In this document: positions 52,093 through 61,485 of the stretch, one piece after another
Position numbering within the stretch: the first letter of the stretch is position 1
How the letters are laid out: each line of letters opens with the position of its first letter
DNA from: Stenotrophomonas maltophilia
GTDB lineage: Bacteria; Pseudomonadota; Gammaproteobacteria; Xanthomonadales; Xanthomonadaceae
Direction of reading: 5' to 3'
Length of the DNA stretch: 61,512 bases
Assembly (NCBI RefSeq): GCF_013464485.1
Contig: NZ_RAUX01000026.1
Span: 39,612-101,123 of the forward strand
Program-made: the position numbers and the translations under genes
Notes under the pieces: model-generated
The model's database searches: none
The model's input: only the letters and a program-made list of their open reading frames with translations
What the model was told of the DNA's origin: nothing

Positions 52093-52453
52093 ATTCTGGG
52101 CACGCAAGGAAAATTTTGGATTCCCTGCATTTGTTCAGTCTTCAGTCAGCTTTCGTCTGAAGCCCTTCCTGGCGCAGGAAGTACCAAGCAATCCCTGTGC
52201 CAACTTTTAGTCATTGATTTGAAAGGGTTTTGTTTGGGTCGGAAAGTGTCCGGTGGGCGGACACCTGTCCATTCGATGCGCCGCGGACACTGTCCGGACG
52301 CCTGCTGCGGGCGCATGTGACTGCCCACGCCGGCCTGGGAAGGCCAGGCGGATGGCGCACAGGGGCAAACACCCCCAGTGACTGGCGACCGATTCCTGCC
52401 ATGGCGTGCGCACGCTAGGATCGGAGTTCACCTATGTGACCAAGGACCCGGAT
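52093..52453. other. Divergent intergenic region with TGTCCG half-sites
   Basis: No gene is seen. An AT-rich part (52093-52240) is followed by five copies of TGTCC(G) or its complement within 51 bases: 52246-52252, 52258-52264, 52266-52270, 52284-52289 and 52291-52296. The last two form CGGACA-C-TGTCCG. This is a likely regulator-binding region for the peptidase gene. Confidence 0.5.
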
Positions 52454-55303
52454 ATGTCTCTCGCCCTTCGCCCGCGCGCTGCACTGCTGGCCGTCGCCCT
52501 CAGCACCGCCCTGGGCACGCTTGTGCCTTCCCATGCGCTGGCGGCCAAGCCGGCCGCGCCGGCCAAGGTCGATATTCCGTATGAGCAGTTCACGCTGCCC
52601 AATGGCCTGCGCGTGATCGTGCATACCGATCGCAAGGCGCCGATCGTCGCGGTCAACGTCTGGTACCACGTGGGCAGCAAGGACGAACCGGCCGGCCGCA
52701 CCGGCTTCGCGCACCTGTTTGAACACCTGATGTTCCAGGGCAGCGAGAACCACGACGGCGAGTTCTTCGAGCCGTTCAAACAGGTGGGTGCCACCAACCA
52801 GAACGGCACGACCAACACCGACCGCACCAACTATTTCGAGAACGTGCCCACCACCGCACTGGACATGGCGCTGTGGATGGAATCGGACCGCATGGGCCAT
52901 CTGGTCGGTGCGATCGACCAGGCGGCGCTGGACGAGCAGCGTGGCGTGGTGCAGAACGAGAAGCGCCAGGGCGAGAACCAGCCTTACGGCCAGGCCTGGG
53001 ACCAGCTCAACAAGGCGCTGTACCCGGTCGGCCACCCCTACCACCACGGCGTGATCGGTTCGATGAACGATCTGAACGCCGCGTCGCTGGACGACGTGAA
53101 GAACTGGTTCCGTACCTGGTATGGCCCGAACAACGCGGTGCTGGTGCTGGCCGGTGACATCGACCTGGCCACCGCCAAGGAAAAAGTCGCCCGGTACTTC
53201 GGCAGCATCCCGGCCGGCCCGACCATGGCGCAGCCGGCGGTGAACGTGGCCAAGCGCAGCGCCGACACCCGCGAGACGATGACCGACAAGGTGCCGCAGG
53301 CGCGCATCTACCGCGCCTGGAACGTGCCGCAGGTCGGCACTGCTGATATCGATCAGTTGCAGCTGTTCGCGCAGGTGCTGGGTGGCGCCAAGTCATCGCG
53401 CCTGAGCCAGCGCCTGCAGCACCAGGACAAGCTGGTGGACAGCATTGCTTCCGGCCTGTCGGCGTCGCAGCTGGGCTCCAACTTCGTGATCATGGCCACG
53501 GTCAAGCAGGGCCAAGACCCGGCCAAGGTCGAGAAGATCATCGACGAGGAACTGGACCGGCTGATCAAGCAGGGCCCGACCGCCGCTGAGCTGGAACGCG
53601 CCAAGACCGGTGCACGCGCCGGCTTCATCCGTGGCATCGAGCGCATCGGCGGCTTCGGTGGCAAGGCCGACGCGCTGGCCGAATGCGCGGTGTTCACCGG
53701 CGATCCGGGCTGCTTCCGTACCTCGCTGGCCAACATCGAGAAGGCCAGTGCTGCTGATCTGAGCCGGCTGGGTGCGCAGTGGCTGGACAAGGGCAGCCAC
53801 ACCCTGGTGATCGCCCCGGGCGAGCGCGTGGCGCTGAAGGAAGACCCCAGCCAGGCGCCGAAGCCGTTCAACGTGCCGGCGGTGGACCCGAAGTACAGCA
53901 CCCTGCCGGAGCAGGTGGACCGCAAGGCCGGCGTACCGCAGACCCGCGAGTTCCCGCAGCTGAAATTCCCGGCGCTGCAGCGCGCCACGCTGAAGAACGG
54001 TACCCAGGTGATCCTGGCCGAGCGCCATGAGATTCCCGTGGTGCAGTTCAGCTACCAGTTCCCGGGCGGCTTCAGCGCCGACCAGGGCCGCAAGCCGGGC
54101 ACCGCCAACTTCACCATGAGCCTGATGAGCGAAGGCGCCGGCAAGCTGGGTTCGCTGGCTTTCGCCGATGCCGCCGACGCATTGGGTGCCAGCCTGGATG
54201 CTTCGGCCGGCCTGGACTCGATGAGCGTGGACCTGTCGGCACTGAAGGAAAACCTGGCACCGTCGCTGGCGCTGTATCGCGACCTGCTGCGCGAACCACG
54301 CTTCGAGCAGGGCGAGATCGACCGGGTCAAGGCCAGCTGGATTGCCGGCATCCAGCAGGAGAAGGTCAACCCGGGTGCCGTGGCGATGCGCGTGCTGCCG
54401 CCGCTGCTGTACGGCAAGGGCCACCCGTACGCCATTCCGTTCACCGGCAGCGGCGACGAGGCGGCGATCAACAGCCTGACCCGCGAAGACCTGGTCGACT
54501 TCCACAACGACTGGCTGCGCCCGCAGAACGGCACCCTGATCGTGGTCGGTGACACCACCCTGGCCGAGATCGTGCCGCTGCTGGACAAGCAGCTGGGCGA
54601 CTGGAAGGCCAGTGGTGAGGCTCCGCAGGTGAAGGCGGCCACCGACGTGGCGTTGCCGAAGGTCCCGCGCGTGTTCCTGATCGACCAGCCGGGCGCAGTG
54701 CAGGCCAACCTGTTCGCTGGCCAGGTGGTGGCGCCCTCCAGCGCCACCAGCTCGACCCGCTTCGACATCGCCAACGGCGTGATCGGTGGCGATTTCACCT
54801 CGCGCCTGAACATGAACCTGCGCGAGGACAAGCACTGGTCGTACGGTGCGCGCAGCAGCGCGATCAACTCGGTGGGCCAGCGCCCGTGGATGGCCAGTGC
54901 GCCGGTACAGATCGACAAGACCGGCCCGGCCATGGCGGAAATGCGCAAGGAAATCGCCGCGTTCGCTGATGGCAGCAAGCCGGCCACCGCCGTCGAGGTC
55001 AACCGCATCCGCAACATCCAGACCCTCAGCCTGCCCGGTGCCTACGAGACCGCCAGCGCGGTGGCCTCGACCATCGGTTCGATCGTGCAGTTCAAGCGCC
55101 CGGACGACTACGTGCTGCGCCGCAAGGCCGAGATCGAGGCGATGACCCCGGCACAGGTGCAGCAGGCCGCCGCCGAGATCAAGCCGCAGGCCCTGACCTG
55201 GGTGGTGGTGGGTGACCTCAAGCAGACCGAAGCGGCCGTACGCGCGCTGAACCTGGGCGAGGTGACGGTGATCGACGCCGAAGGCAATCCGGTGAAGAAA
55301 TAA
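52454..55303 (+). CDS. M16-family zinc metallopeptidase (pitrilysin-like, two-domain)
   Basis: A 949-residue exported peptidase with signal peptide (cut near HALA, residue 30). The inverted zinc motif HxxEH is H87-L-F-E90-H91 in FAHLFEHLMFQGS, with the third ligand expected in the ALDEQRGVVQNEKRQ helix. The second half (from about residue 510) repeats the fold (ALQRATLKNGTQVILAERHE, YQFPGGFSADQG) but lacks HxxEH, as in PqqL-type enzymes. It should degrade peptides in the periplasm or at the outer membrane. ATG 52454 has AAGGA nine bases upstream. Confidence 0.92.
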   Translation: MSLALRPRAALLAVALSTALGTLVPSHALAAKPAAPAKVDIPYEQFTLPNGLRVIVHTDRKAPIVAVNVWYHVGSKDEPAGRTGFAHLFEHLMFQGSENHDGEFFEPFKQVGATNQNGTTNTDRTNYFENVPTTALDMALWMESDRMGHLVGAIDQAALDEQRGVVQNEKRQGENQPYGQAWDQLNKALYPVGHPYHHGVIGSMNDLNAASLDDVKNWFRTWYGPNNAVLVLAGDIDLATAKEKVARYFGSIPAGPTMAQPAVNVAKRSADTRETMTDKVPQARIYRAWNVPQVGTADIDQLQLFAQVLGGAKSSRLSQRLQHQDKLVDSIASGLSASQLGSNFVIMATVKQGQDPAKVEKIIDEELDRLIKQGPTAAELERAKTGARAGFIRGIERIGGFGGKADALAECAVFTGDPGCFRTSLANIEKASAADLSRLGAQWLDKGSHTLVIAPGERVALKEDPSQAPKPFNVPAVDPKYSTLPEQVDRKAGVPQTREFPQLKFPALQRATLKNGTQVILAERHEIPVVQFSYQFPGGFSADQGRKPGTANFTMSLMSEGAGKLGSLAFADAADALGASLDASAGLDSMSVDLSALKENLAPSLALYRDLLREPRFEQGEIDRVKASWIAGIQQEKVNPGAVAMRVLPPLLYGKGHPYAIPFTGSGDEAAINSLTREDLVDFHNDWLRPQNGTLIVVGDTTLAEIVPLLDKQLGDWKASGEAPQVKAATDVALPKVPRVFLIDQPGAVQANLFAGQVVAPSSATSSTRFDIANGVIGGDFTSRLNMNLREDKHWSYGARSSAINSVGQRPWMASAPVQIDKTGPAMAEMRKEIAAFADGSKPATAVEVNRIRNIQTLSLPGAYETASAVASTIGSIVQFKRPDDYVLRRKAEIEAMTPAQVQQAAAEIKPQALTWVVVGDLKQTEAAVRALNLGEVTVIDAEGNPVKK

Positions 55304-55339
55304 GGGAGCTGCCTGCCCGCCACGGCGGGCAGGCCTCCC
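55304..55339 (+). terminator. Strong hairpin after the M16 peptidase
   Basis: GGGAG-CT-GCCTGCCCGCC-ACG-GGCGGGCAGGC-CT-CCC is a long GC stem directly after the stop codon, without a T-run. Confidence 0.6.
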
Positions 55340-55341
55340 CG

Positions 55342-55415
55342 GTAGCGCCGGCCGCTGGCCGGCAACCTGGTGACCCGAAGACGGGGTCAGAGCCCCCTGC
55401 GGGGGCTCCGACCCC
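55342..55415. repeat. SMAG palindrome plus GGGGTCAGA-type dyad
   Basis: 55342-55364 starts GTAGCGCCGGCC..GGCCGGC. 55383-55415 has arms GGGGTCAGAGCCCCC and GGGGGCTCCGACCCC around TGC. It is the second copy in this window of the dyad type seen at 7536-7571. Confidence 0.75.
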
Positions 55416-55493
55416 TCTGCCGACCCAGGCCCCGGCTACCCCCGATTCAGGCTGTTCAGGCAGAATCCCCCCATACCCCTCCAGGATCTGCCC

Positions 55494-55811
55494 ATGCGCG
55501 TTCTGCTGCTTTCCTCCCTGCTGCTCACCGTCACCGCCTGTACCTGGGTGCCGATCGAACCGGCCGGCAAGGCGACCCGCGTGCTGCCGGCAGGACCGGT
55601 TCCGGCTGGCTGCATCGCCAAGGGCGAGGTGGTGGTGACCGTGAAGAGCAAGGTCGGCTTCTACAACCGCAACCCGCTGCGCGTACAGGAAGAGCTGGAA
55701 ACCCTGGCCCGCAACGAGGCCCCGAGCGCCGGCGCCAATGCCGTGCAGGCCGCTGCGGCCCCCGCCGATGGCAGCCAGCGCTTTGCCGCGTTCCAGTGCC
55801 CGCCGCGCTGA
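55494..55811 (+). CDS. DUF4156-type lipoprotein
   Basis: A 105-residue lipoprotein (lipobox LTVTAC, Cys16). The pattern C-IAKGEVVVTVKSKVGFYNR...VQEELETLARNEA..AGANAV fits the DUF4156 family of small enterobacterial and xanthomonad lipoproteins of unknown role. The second and third cysteines may form a disulfide. It sits between the M16 peptidase and oleA, in the same direction. Confidence 0.82.
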   Translation: MRVLLLSSLLLTVTACTWVPIEPAGKATRVLPAGPVPAGCIAKGEVVVTVKSKVGFYNRNPLRVQEELETLARNEAPSAGANAVQAAAAPADGSQRFAAFQCPPR

Positions 55812-55914
55812 ACGCTTCACCATACGGCCAAGGCTGAATTCGTAAAGATGCGGTGAAGGCCCGGGGGGTTATAGAATAGCGCCCCCTTTTGCCTGAGCCT
55901 TGGCGCTAACCTCG

Positions 55915-56931
55915 ATGCTCTTCAAGAATGTCTCGATCGCCGGCCTGGCACACGTCGACGCGCCGCACACGCTGACGACCAAGGAAATCAACGAACGCCT
56001 GCAGCCGACGTTGGATCGCCTGGGCATCCGTACCGATGTGCTTGGCGACATCGCCGGCATCCATGCGCGCCGCCTGTGGGACAACGGCGTGCTGGCGTCC
56101 GATGCCGCGACCATGGCGGGCCGCAAGGCACTGGAAGACGCAGGCATCAATGCGACGCAGGTCGGCCTGCTGGTCAACACCTCGGTCAGCCGCGACTACC
56201 TGGAGCCGTCCACGGCTTCCATCGTGTCGGGCAACCTCGGCGTCAGCGACGAGTGCATGACCTTCGACGTTGCAAATGCCTGCCTGGCCTTCATCAACGG
56301 CATGGATATCGCCGCGCGCATGATCGAGCGCGGTGACATCGACTATGCGCTGGTGGTGGATGGCGAGACTGCCAACCTGGTGTACGAAAAGACCCTGGAG
56401 CGCATGACCGCGCCGGACGTCACCGCCGACGATTTCCGCAACGAGCTGGCGGCGCTGACCACCGGTTCGGGCGCCGCCGCGATGGTGATGGCGCGTTCGG
56501 AGCTGGTGCCGGATGCTCCGCGCTACAAGGGCGGCGTGACCCGCTCGGCCACCGAGTGGAACCAGCTGTGCCTGGGCAACCTGGACCGCATGGTCACCGA
56601 CACCCGCCTGCTGTTGATCGAAGGCATCAAGCTGGCGCAGAAGACCTTCACCGCCGCCAAGATCGCCCTGGGCTGGGCCGTGGAAGAGTTGGACCAGTTC
56701 GTGATCCACCAGGTCAGCCAGCCGCACACTGCCGCGTTCATCAAGAACTTCGGCATCGACCCGAAGAAGGTCATGACCATCTTCGGCGAGCACGGCAACA
56801 TCGGCCCGGCCTCGGTGCCGATCGTGCTGAGCAAGCTCAAGCAGCTGGGCAAGCTGAAGAAGGGCGATCGCATCGCGCTTCTGGGCATCGGCTCGGGCCT
56901 GAACTGTTCGATGGCTGAAGTGGTCTGGTAA
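55915..56931 (+). CDS. oleA: OleA, long-chain fatty acyl-CoA Claisen condensation enzyme
   Basis: A 338-residue thiolase-fold enzyme, first step of olefin biosynthesis: two fatty acyl-CoAs are joined head to head to a 2-alkyl-3-ketoalkanoic acid. The nucleophile is Cys123 in DVANACLAF. Glu97 in YLEPSTAS matches the base contributed by the partner subunit in OleA. His and Asn of the FabH-like triad are in FVIHQVSQPH and GEHGNIG. The sequence is very close to Xanthomonas OleA. ATG 55915 is preferred over an upstream TTG. A TAGAAT -10-like hexamer lies at 55872-55877. Confidence 0.96.
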   Translation: MLFKNVSIAGLAHVDAPHTLTTKEINERLQPTLDRLGIRTDVLGDIAGIHARRLWDNGVLASDAATMAGRKALEDAGINATQVGLLVNTSVSRDYLEPSTASIVSGNLGVSDECMTFDVANACLAFINGMDIAARMIERGDIDYALVVDGETANLVYEKTLERMTAPDVTADDFRNELAALTTGSGAAAMVMARSELVPDAPRYKGGVTRSATEWNQLCLGNLDRMVTDTRLLLIEGIKLAQKTFTAAKIALGWAVEELDQFVIHQVSQPHTAAFIKNFGIDPKKVMTIFGEHGNIGPASVPIVLSKLKQLGKLKKGDRIALLGIGSGLNCSMAEVVW

Positions 56932-56939
56932 GACCTCCT

Positions 56940-57026
56940 GTAGAGCCGAGCCATGCTCGGCTCACGCGCGCAGCGCGGCTCTTCCGCAGCGGACCGGAGA
57001 GCAGCCGAGCATCGGCTCGGCTCTAC
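56940..57026. repeat. Head-to-head SMAG pair between oleA and oleB
   Basis: 56940-56963 (GTAGAGCCGAGCC..CTCGGCTC) and 57001-57026 (inverted, GCAGCCGAGC..GCTCGGCTCTAC) have GTAG at both outer ends and could fold as one large hairpin across 87 bases, splitting oleA and oleB mRNA. Confidence 0.8.
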
Positions 57027-57057
57027 ACCGCGCCGCGATTCTCCTTAGGTGCTCCGC

Positions 57058-57948
57058 ATGCGCGATCTCCCCGGTTACCCCGCCCACCCGCAGCGCTTCG
57101 AAGTGCGCCCCGGCCTGTCGATGAACTATCTCGACGAAGGCCCGCGCGACGGCGAGGTGGTGGTGATGGTGCACGGCAACCCGTCGTGGAGCTACTACTG
57201 GCGCACGCTGGTGGCCGGCCTGTCGGACAGGTACCGCTGCATCGTGCCGGACCACATCGGCATGGGGCTGTCGGACAAGCCGGACGACAGCGGCTATGAG
57301 TACACGCTGCAGTCGCGCGTGGACGATCTTGATGCGCTGCTGAAGCACCTGGGCATCACCGGCCCGGTGACCCTGGCCGTGCACGACTGGGGCGGCATGA
57401 TCGGTTTCGGCTGGGCGCTGTCGCACCACGACCAGGTGAAGCGCCTGGTGGTGCTCAACACCGCCGCCTTCCCGATGCCGGCAGCGAAGAAGATGCCGTG
57501 GCAGATCGCGCTGGGCCGCCACTGGAAGATCGGCGAGTGGATCATCCGCACCTTCAATGCGTTCTCGTCCGGTGCCTCGTGGCTGGGCGTGGAGCGGAAG
57601 ATGCCGGCCAACGTGCGCCGCGCCTATGTATCGCCGTACAACAGCTACGCCAACCGCATCAGCACCATCCGCTTCATGCAGGACATCCCGCTGTCGCCGG
57701 CCGACAAGGCGTGGTCGCTGCTGGAACGTGCCGGCAAGGCGCTGCCGTCGTTCGCCGACCGCCCGGCCTTCCTCGGCTGGGGCCTGCGCGACTTCGTGTT
57801 CGACCATTATTTCCTGAAGGGCTTCCAGGCCGCGCTGCCGCAGGCCCAGGTGCATGCCTTCGAGGACGCCGGCCACTACGTGCTGGAAGACAAGCACGAA
57901 GTGCTGGTGCCGGAGATCCGCGCGTTCCTGGACGCCAACCCGCTCTGA
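57058..57948 (+). CDS. oleB: OleB, cis-beta-lactone decarboxylase (alpha/beta hydrolase)
   Basis: A 296-residue haloalkane-dehalogenase-like hydrolase that decarboxylates the beta-lactone made by OleC to the cis-olefin. The oxyanion-type HGNPSWSYYWR is at residues 39-49, nucleophile Asp110 in VHDWGGMIG and the catalytic His273 in AGHYVLED. Two starts are possible: ATG 57058 and GTG 57049. The upstream REP pair separates it from oleA by 126 bases. Confidence 0.93.
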   Translation: MRDLPGYPAHPQRFEVRPGLSMNYLDEGPRDGEVVVMVHGNPSWSYYWRTLVAGLSDRYRCIVPDHIGMGLSDKPDDSGYEYTLQSRVDDLDALLKHLGITGPVTLAVHDWGGMIGFGWALSHHDQVKRLVVLNTAAFPMPAAKKMPWQIALGRHWKIGEWIIRTFNAFSSGASWLGVERKMPANVRRAYVSPYNSYANRISTIRFMQDIPLSPADKAWSLLERAGKALPSFADRPAFLGWGLRDFVFDHYFLKGFQAALPQAQVHAFEDAGHYVLEDKHEVLVPEIRAFLDANPL

Positions 57949-57953
57949 GGGGC

Positions 57954-58062
57954 GTGCCGACCAACGGTCGGCACCCACCGGGAGAAGGATTGGGTAGGTG
58001 CCGACCGTTGGTCGGCACACTGGACGGGTTCATGAGGTTGCCGGCCAGCGGCCGGCATTACC
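57954..58062. repeat. Three REP palindromes between oleB and ykgJ
   Basis: 57954-57978 (GTGCCGACC-AAC-GGTCGGCACCCAC), 57994-58018 (GTAGGTGCCGACC..GGTCGGCAC) and 58037-58062 (GTTGCCGGCC..GGCCGGCATTACC, degenerate). Confidence 0.78.
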
Positions 58063-58063
58063 A

Positions 58064-58495
58064 CTACGCGGCAACCGGCGCCTGCGGCGGCGAGGACGGG
58101 CTGTTGCCGTTGTCGTCCGGATGGTCGTCGTCATTGTCGGCGTCATCGCGCCAGCGCCAGTCGGCCAGCGTCAACGGATCCAGGCCATAGGCGATGCGCG
58201 CCTTGTCGCACTGCGGGCTGGCCTTGCCGTACTCCCACGACGCGTCCACCTCGCGGCACACGCTGGGCCGGTTGGGGTGGATGGTGCAGCGTGAATACAC
58301 GCCGATCTGCGCATCCAGCGCCACGCAGCGCACCGGCTTGGAGTGGGTGCCGCGCATGCACAGGCGATGCGGGTCGAGCACCTCGGTCAGCTGGTGCGGT
58401 ACGCCGCCGGGGGTGACCTCGTCCGATTCCATCCAGTGGAAGGCCACGCGGTACTGGGTGCAGCAGGCGCCGCAGGTCATGCAGGGATGTTGCAT
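58064..58495 (-). CDS. YkgJ-family cysteine-cluster protein
   Basis: A 143-residue protein of the zinc/iron-chelating CxxCxxCC family: the N-terminal MQHPCMTCGACCTQY and later RCVALD, SRCTIHPNRPSVCREV and SPQCDKAR supply the metal-binding cysteines. The C-terminal 35 residues are acidic low complexity (DDADNDDDHPDDN). The role is unknown. It is encoded on the opposite strand between oleB and oleC, and its start is 104 bases from the oleC start. GAGGCGG precedes ATG 58495. Confidence 0.88.
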   Translation of the reverse strand: MQHPCMTCGACCTQYRVAFHWMESDEVTPGGVPHQLTEVLDPHRLCMRGTHSKPVRCVALDAQIGVYSRCTIHPNRPSVCREVDASWEYGKASPQCDKARIAYGLDPLTLADWRWRDDADNDDDHPDDNGNSPSSPPQAPVAA

Positions 58496-58599
58496 GGGCA
58501 AGCCGCCTCGGGCGGCAGTCGGAATCAGGAACGAGGGTGCGGATTTTCCACGAAGTGGGCCGCCGCGCAAGAAATTCCGTAAGCGGCGACAATGAACGG

Positions 58600-60258
58600 A
58601 TGAACCGACCCTGCAATATTGCCGCCCGCTTGCCTGAACTGGCGCGTGAACGGCCAGACCAGATCGCCATCCGCTGCCCTGGCCGCCGTGGCGCCGGCAA
58701 CGGCATGGCCGCCTACGACGTGACCCTGGATTACCGCCAGCTGGACGCCCGCAGCGACGCCATGGCGGCCGGCCTGGCCGGCTACGGAATCGGCCGCGGG
58801 GTGCGCACGGTGGTGATGGTGCGGCCGTCGCCAGAGTTTTTCCTGCTGATGTTTGCCCTGTTCAAGCTGGGCGCGGTGCCGGTGCTGGTCGACCCGGGCA
58901 TCGACAGGCGCGCGCTGAAGCAGTGCCTGGACGAGGCGCAGCCGGAGGCCTTCATCGGCATCCCGCTGGCGCATGTGGCGCGGCTGGTGCTGCGCTGGGC
59001 GCCGTCAGCCACCCGTCTGGTGACCGTCGGCCGCCGCCTCGGCTGGGGCGGGACCACCCTGGCTGCGCTGGAGCGCGCTGGCGCAAGCGGTGGGCCGATG
59101 CTGGCCGCCACCGACGGCGAGGACATGGCCGCGATCCTGTTCACCAGCGGCTCCACCGGCGTGCCCAAGGGCGTGGTCTACCGGCACCGCCACTTCGTTG
59201 GCCAGATCCAGCTGCTGGGCAGTGCCTTCGGCATGGAAGCGGGTGGGGTGGACCTGCCGACCTTTCCGCCGTTCGCGCTGTTCGACCCTGCGCTGGGGCT
59301 GACCTCGGTCATTCCGGACATGGACCCGACCCGGCCGGCGCAGGCCGACCCGGCGCGCCTGCACGACGCCATCCAGCGTTTCGGCGTGACCCAGCTGTTC
59401 GGCTCGCCGGCGCTGATGCGGGTGCTGGCGAAGCATGGCCGGCCGCTGCCGACGGTCACCCGGGTGACCTCGGCGGGTGCGCCGGTGCCGCCGGACGTGG
59501 TCGCCATCATCCGCAGCCTGCTGCCCGCCAATGCGCAGTTCTGGACGCCGTATGGCGCCACCGAGTGCCTGCCGGTGGCGGTGGTTGAAGGCCGCGAACT
59601 GGAGCGTACGCGCGCCGCCACCGAGGCGGGTGCCGGGACCTGCGTGGGCAGCGTGGTTGAACCGAACGAAGTGCGCATCATCGCCATCGATGACGCACCG
59701 TTGCCGGACTGGTCGCAGGCACGCGTGCTGGCCACCGGCGAGGTAGGCGAGATCACCGTGGCTGGGCCGACCGCCACCGACAGCTACTTCAACCGCCCGC
59801 AGGCCACGGCCGCAGCGAAGATCCGCGAGACGCTGGCCGATGGCAGCACCCGCATCGTCCATCGCATGGGCGACGTGGGCTACTTCGATGCGCAGGGCCG
59901 CCTGTGGTTCTGTGGACGCAAGACGCAGCGCGTGGAGACCGCGCGCGGACCGCTGTACACCGAACAGGTCGAGCCGGTGTTCAACACCGTCGCAGGCGTG
60001 GCGCGCACCGCGCTGGTCGGCGTCGGCGTGGCCGGGGCGCAGGTACCGGTGTTGTGCGTAGAGCTGCAGCGTGGCCAATCCGACAGCCCGGCACTGCAGG
60101 AAGCGCTGCGTGCGCATGCCGCAGCGCGCACGCCTGAGGCCAGCCTGCAGCACTTCCTGGTACACCCAGCGTTCCCCGTCGATATCCGTCACAACGCCAA
60201 GATCGGCCGCGAGAAGCTCGCCGTCTGGGCCAGCGCCGAACTGGAGAAGCGCGCATGA
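58600..60258 (+). CDS. oleC: OleC, beta-lactone synthetase (AMP-binding superfamily)
   Basis: A 552-residue ANL-superfamily enzyme that adenylates the beta-hydroxy acid from OleD and closes it to a beta-lactone. The P-loop motif is [18 protein letters not shown]. The A5-type [10 protein letters not shown] and the A8-type [22 protein letters not shown] are present, and the catalytic lysine is in [13 protein letters not shown] 58600 gives the usual N-terminus [11 protein letters not shown]. oleD overlaps it by 4 bases (ATGA). Confidence 0.95.
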   Translation: MNRPCNIAARLPELARERPDQIAIRCPGRRGAGNGMAAYDVTLDYRQLDARSDAMAAGLAGYGIGRGVRTVVMVRPSPEFFLLMFALFKLGAVPVLVDPGIDRRALKQCLDEAQPEAFIGIPLAHVARLVLRWAPSATRLVTVGRRLGWGGTTLAALERAGASGGPMLAATDGEDMAAILFTSGSTGVPKGVVYRHRHFVGQIQLLGSAFGMEAGGVDLPTFPPFALFDPALGLTSVIPDMDPTRPAQADPARLHDAIQRFGVTQLFGSPALMRVLAKHGRPLPTVTRVTSAGAPVPPDVVAIIRSLLPANAQFWTPYGATECLPVAVVEGRELERTRAATEAGAGTCVGSVVEPNEVRIIAIDDAPLPDWSQARVLATGEVGEITVAGPTATDSYFNRPQATAAAKIRETLADGSTRIVHRMGDVGYFDAQGRLWFCGRKTQRVETARGPLYTEQVEPVFNTVAGVARTALVGVGVAGAQVPVLCVELQRGQSDSPALQEALRAHAAARTPEASLQHFLVHPAFPVDIRHNAKIGREKLAVWASAELEKRA

Positions 60259-61247
60259 AGATCCTGGTCACCGGTGGTGGTGGTTTCCTCGGCCAGGCAC
60301 TGTGCCGTGGGCTGGTCGAACGTGGCCACCAGGTGCTGGCGTTCAACCGCAGCCACTACCCGCAACTGCAGGCGTTGGGCGTGGGCCAGATCCGTGGCGA
60401 CCTGGCTGATCCGCAAGCGGTGCTGCACGCGGTGGCCGGCGTCGATGCGGTGTTCCACAACGGTGCCAAGGCCGGTGCCTGGGGCAGCTATGACAGCTAC
60501 CACCAGGCCAACGTGGTCGGCACCGACAATGTGATCGCCGCCTGCCGTGCGCATGGCATCAGCCGGCTGGTCTACACCTCCACGCCCAGCGTGACGCACC
60601 GCGCCACTCATCCGGTGGAAGGCCTCGGCGCCGACGAAGTGCCTTACGGCGAGGATTTCCAGGCACCGTATGCGGCGACCAAGGCGATTGCCGAACAGCG
60701 CGTGCTGGCCGCCAACGATGTCTCGCTGGCGACGGTGGCGCTGCGCCCGCGTCTGATCTGGGGCCCGGGCGACCAGCAGCTGGTGCCGCGCCTGGCCGAA
60801 CGTGCACGGCAGGGCCGCCTGCGCCTGGTGGGCGATGGCAACAACAAGGTCGATACCACCTACATCGACAACGCCGCGCTCGCGCACTTCCTCGCCTTCG
60901 AGGCACTGGCTCCGGGCGCTGCATGTGCAGGCAAGGCCTACTTCATCTCCAACGGTGAGCCGCTGCCGATGCGCGAGCTGGTCAACAAGCTGCTGCAGGC
61001 GGTGGGGGCGCCGACGGTGGACAAGGCGATCAGTTTCAGGACCGCCTATCGCATCGGCGCTGTCTGCGAGCGCCTGTGGCCGCTGCTGCGCCTGCGCGGC
61101 GAACCGCCGCTGACCCGCTTCCTGGCCGAGCAGCTGTGCACGCCGCACTGGTACAGCATGGAACCGGCGCGCCGCGACTTCGGCTACGTGCCGCAGGTCA
61201 GCATCGAGGAAGGGCTGCGCAGGCTGAAGGCTTCATCTGCCGCATAG
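60255..61247 (+). CDS. oleD: OleD, NADPH-dependent 2-alkyl-3-ketoalkanoate reductase
   Basis: A 330-residue extended short-chain dehydrogenase that reduces the OleA product to the 2-alkyl-3-hydroxy acid. The Rossmann motif is [13 protein letters not shown], the catalytic triad Thr/Tyr/Lys is in VYTSTPSV and YAATKAI, and the C-terminal [17 protein letters not shown] is typical of 3-beta-HSD-like enzymes. It is translationally coupled to oleC and ends the ole cluster. Confidence 0.95.
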   Translation: MKILVTGGGGFLGQALCRGLVERGHQVLAFNRSHYPQLQALGVGQIRGDLADPQAVLHAVAGVDAVFHNGAKAGAWGSYDSYHQANVVGTDNVIAACRAHGISRLVYTSTPSVTHRATHPVEGLGADEVPYGEDFQAPYAATKAIAEQRVLAANDVSLATVALRPRLIWGPGDQQLVPRLAERARQGRLRLVGDGNNKVDTTYIDNAALAHFLAFEALAPGAACAGKAYFISNGEPLPMRELVNKLLQAVGAPTVDKAISFRTAYRIGAVCERLWPLLRLRGEPPLTRFLAEQLCTPHWYSMEPARRDFGYVPQVSIEEGLRRLKASSAA

Positions 61248-61329
61248 GTCGCCATCACTGGTTGCACACCGCCAGATCGGGAGGATGGACCCACGCCATC
61301 CAACGGCCCGGACATCTGCGAGGAGCGCC

Positions 61330-61485
61330 ATGCTGCATTACGCCGTCATCTTTTTCGTCATCGCCATCATCGCCGCCGTGCTCGGCTTCTCCGGCATCGC
61401 CGGTGCCGCCAGCAACATCGCCTGGATCCTGTTCGTGATCTTCCTGGTGCTGGCGGTGATCTCGATGTTCCGCAAGCGCGGATAG
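61330..61485 (+). CDS. DUF1328 small membrane protein (YtjA-like)
   Basis: A 51-residue protein with two hydrophobic helices (residues about 4-24 and 29-46) around [14 protein letters not shown], closing with a basic tail FRKRG. It is a typical DUF1328/YtjA peptide, often induced by stress. A GAGGAG ribosome-binding site precedes ATG 61330. Confidence 0.9.
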   Translation: MLHYAVIFFVIAIIAAVLGFSGIAGAASNIAWILFVIFLVLAVISMFRKRG

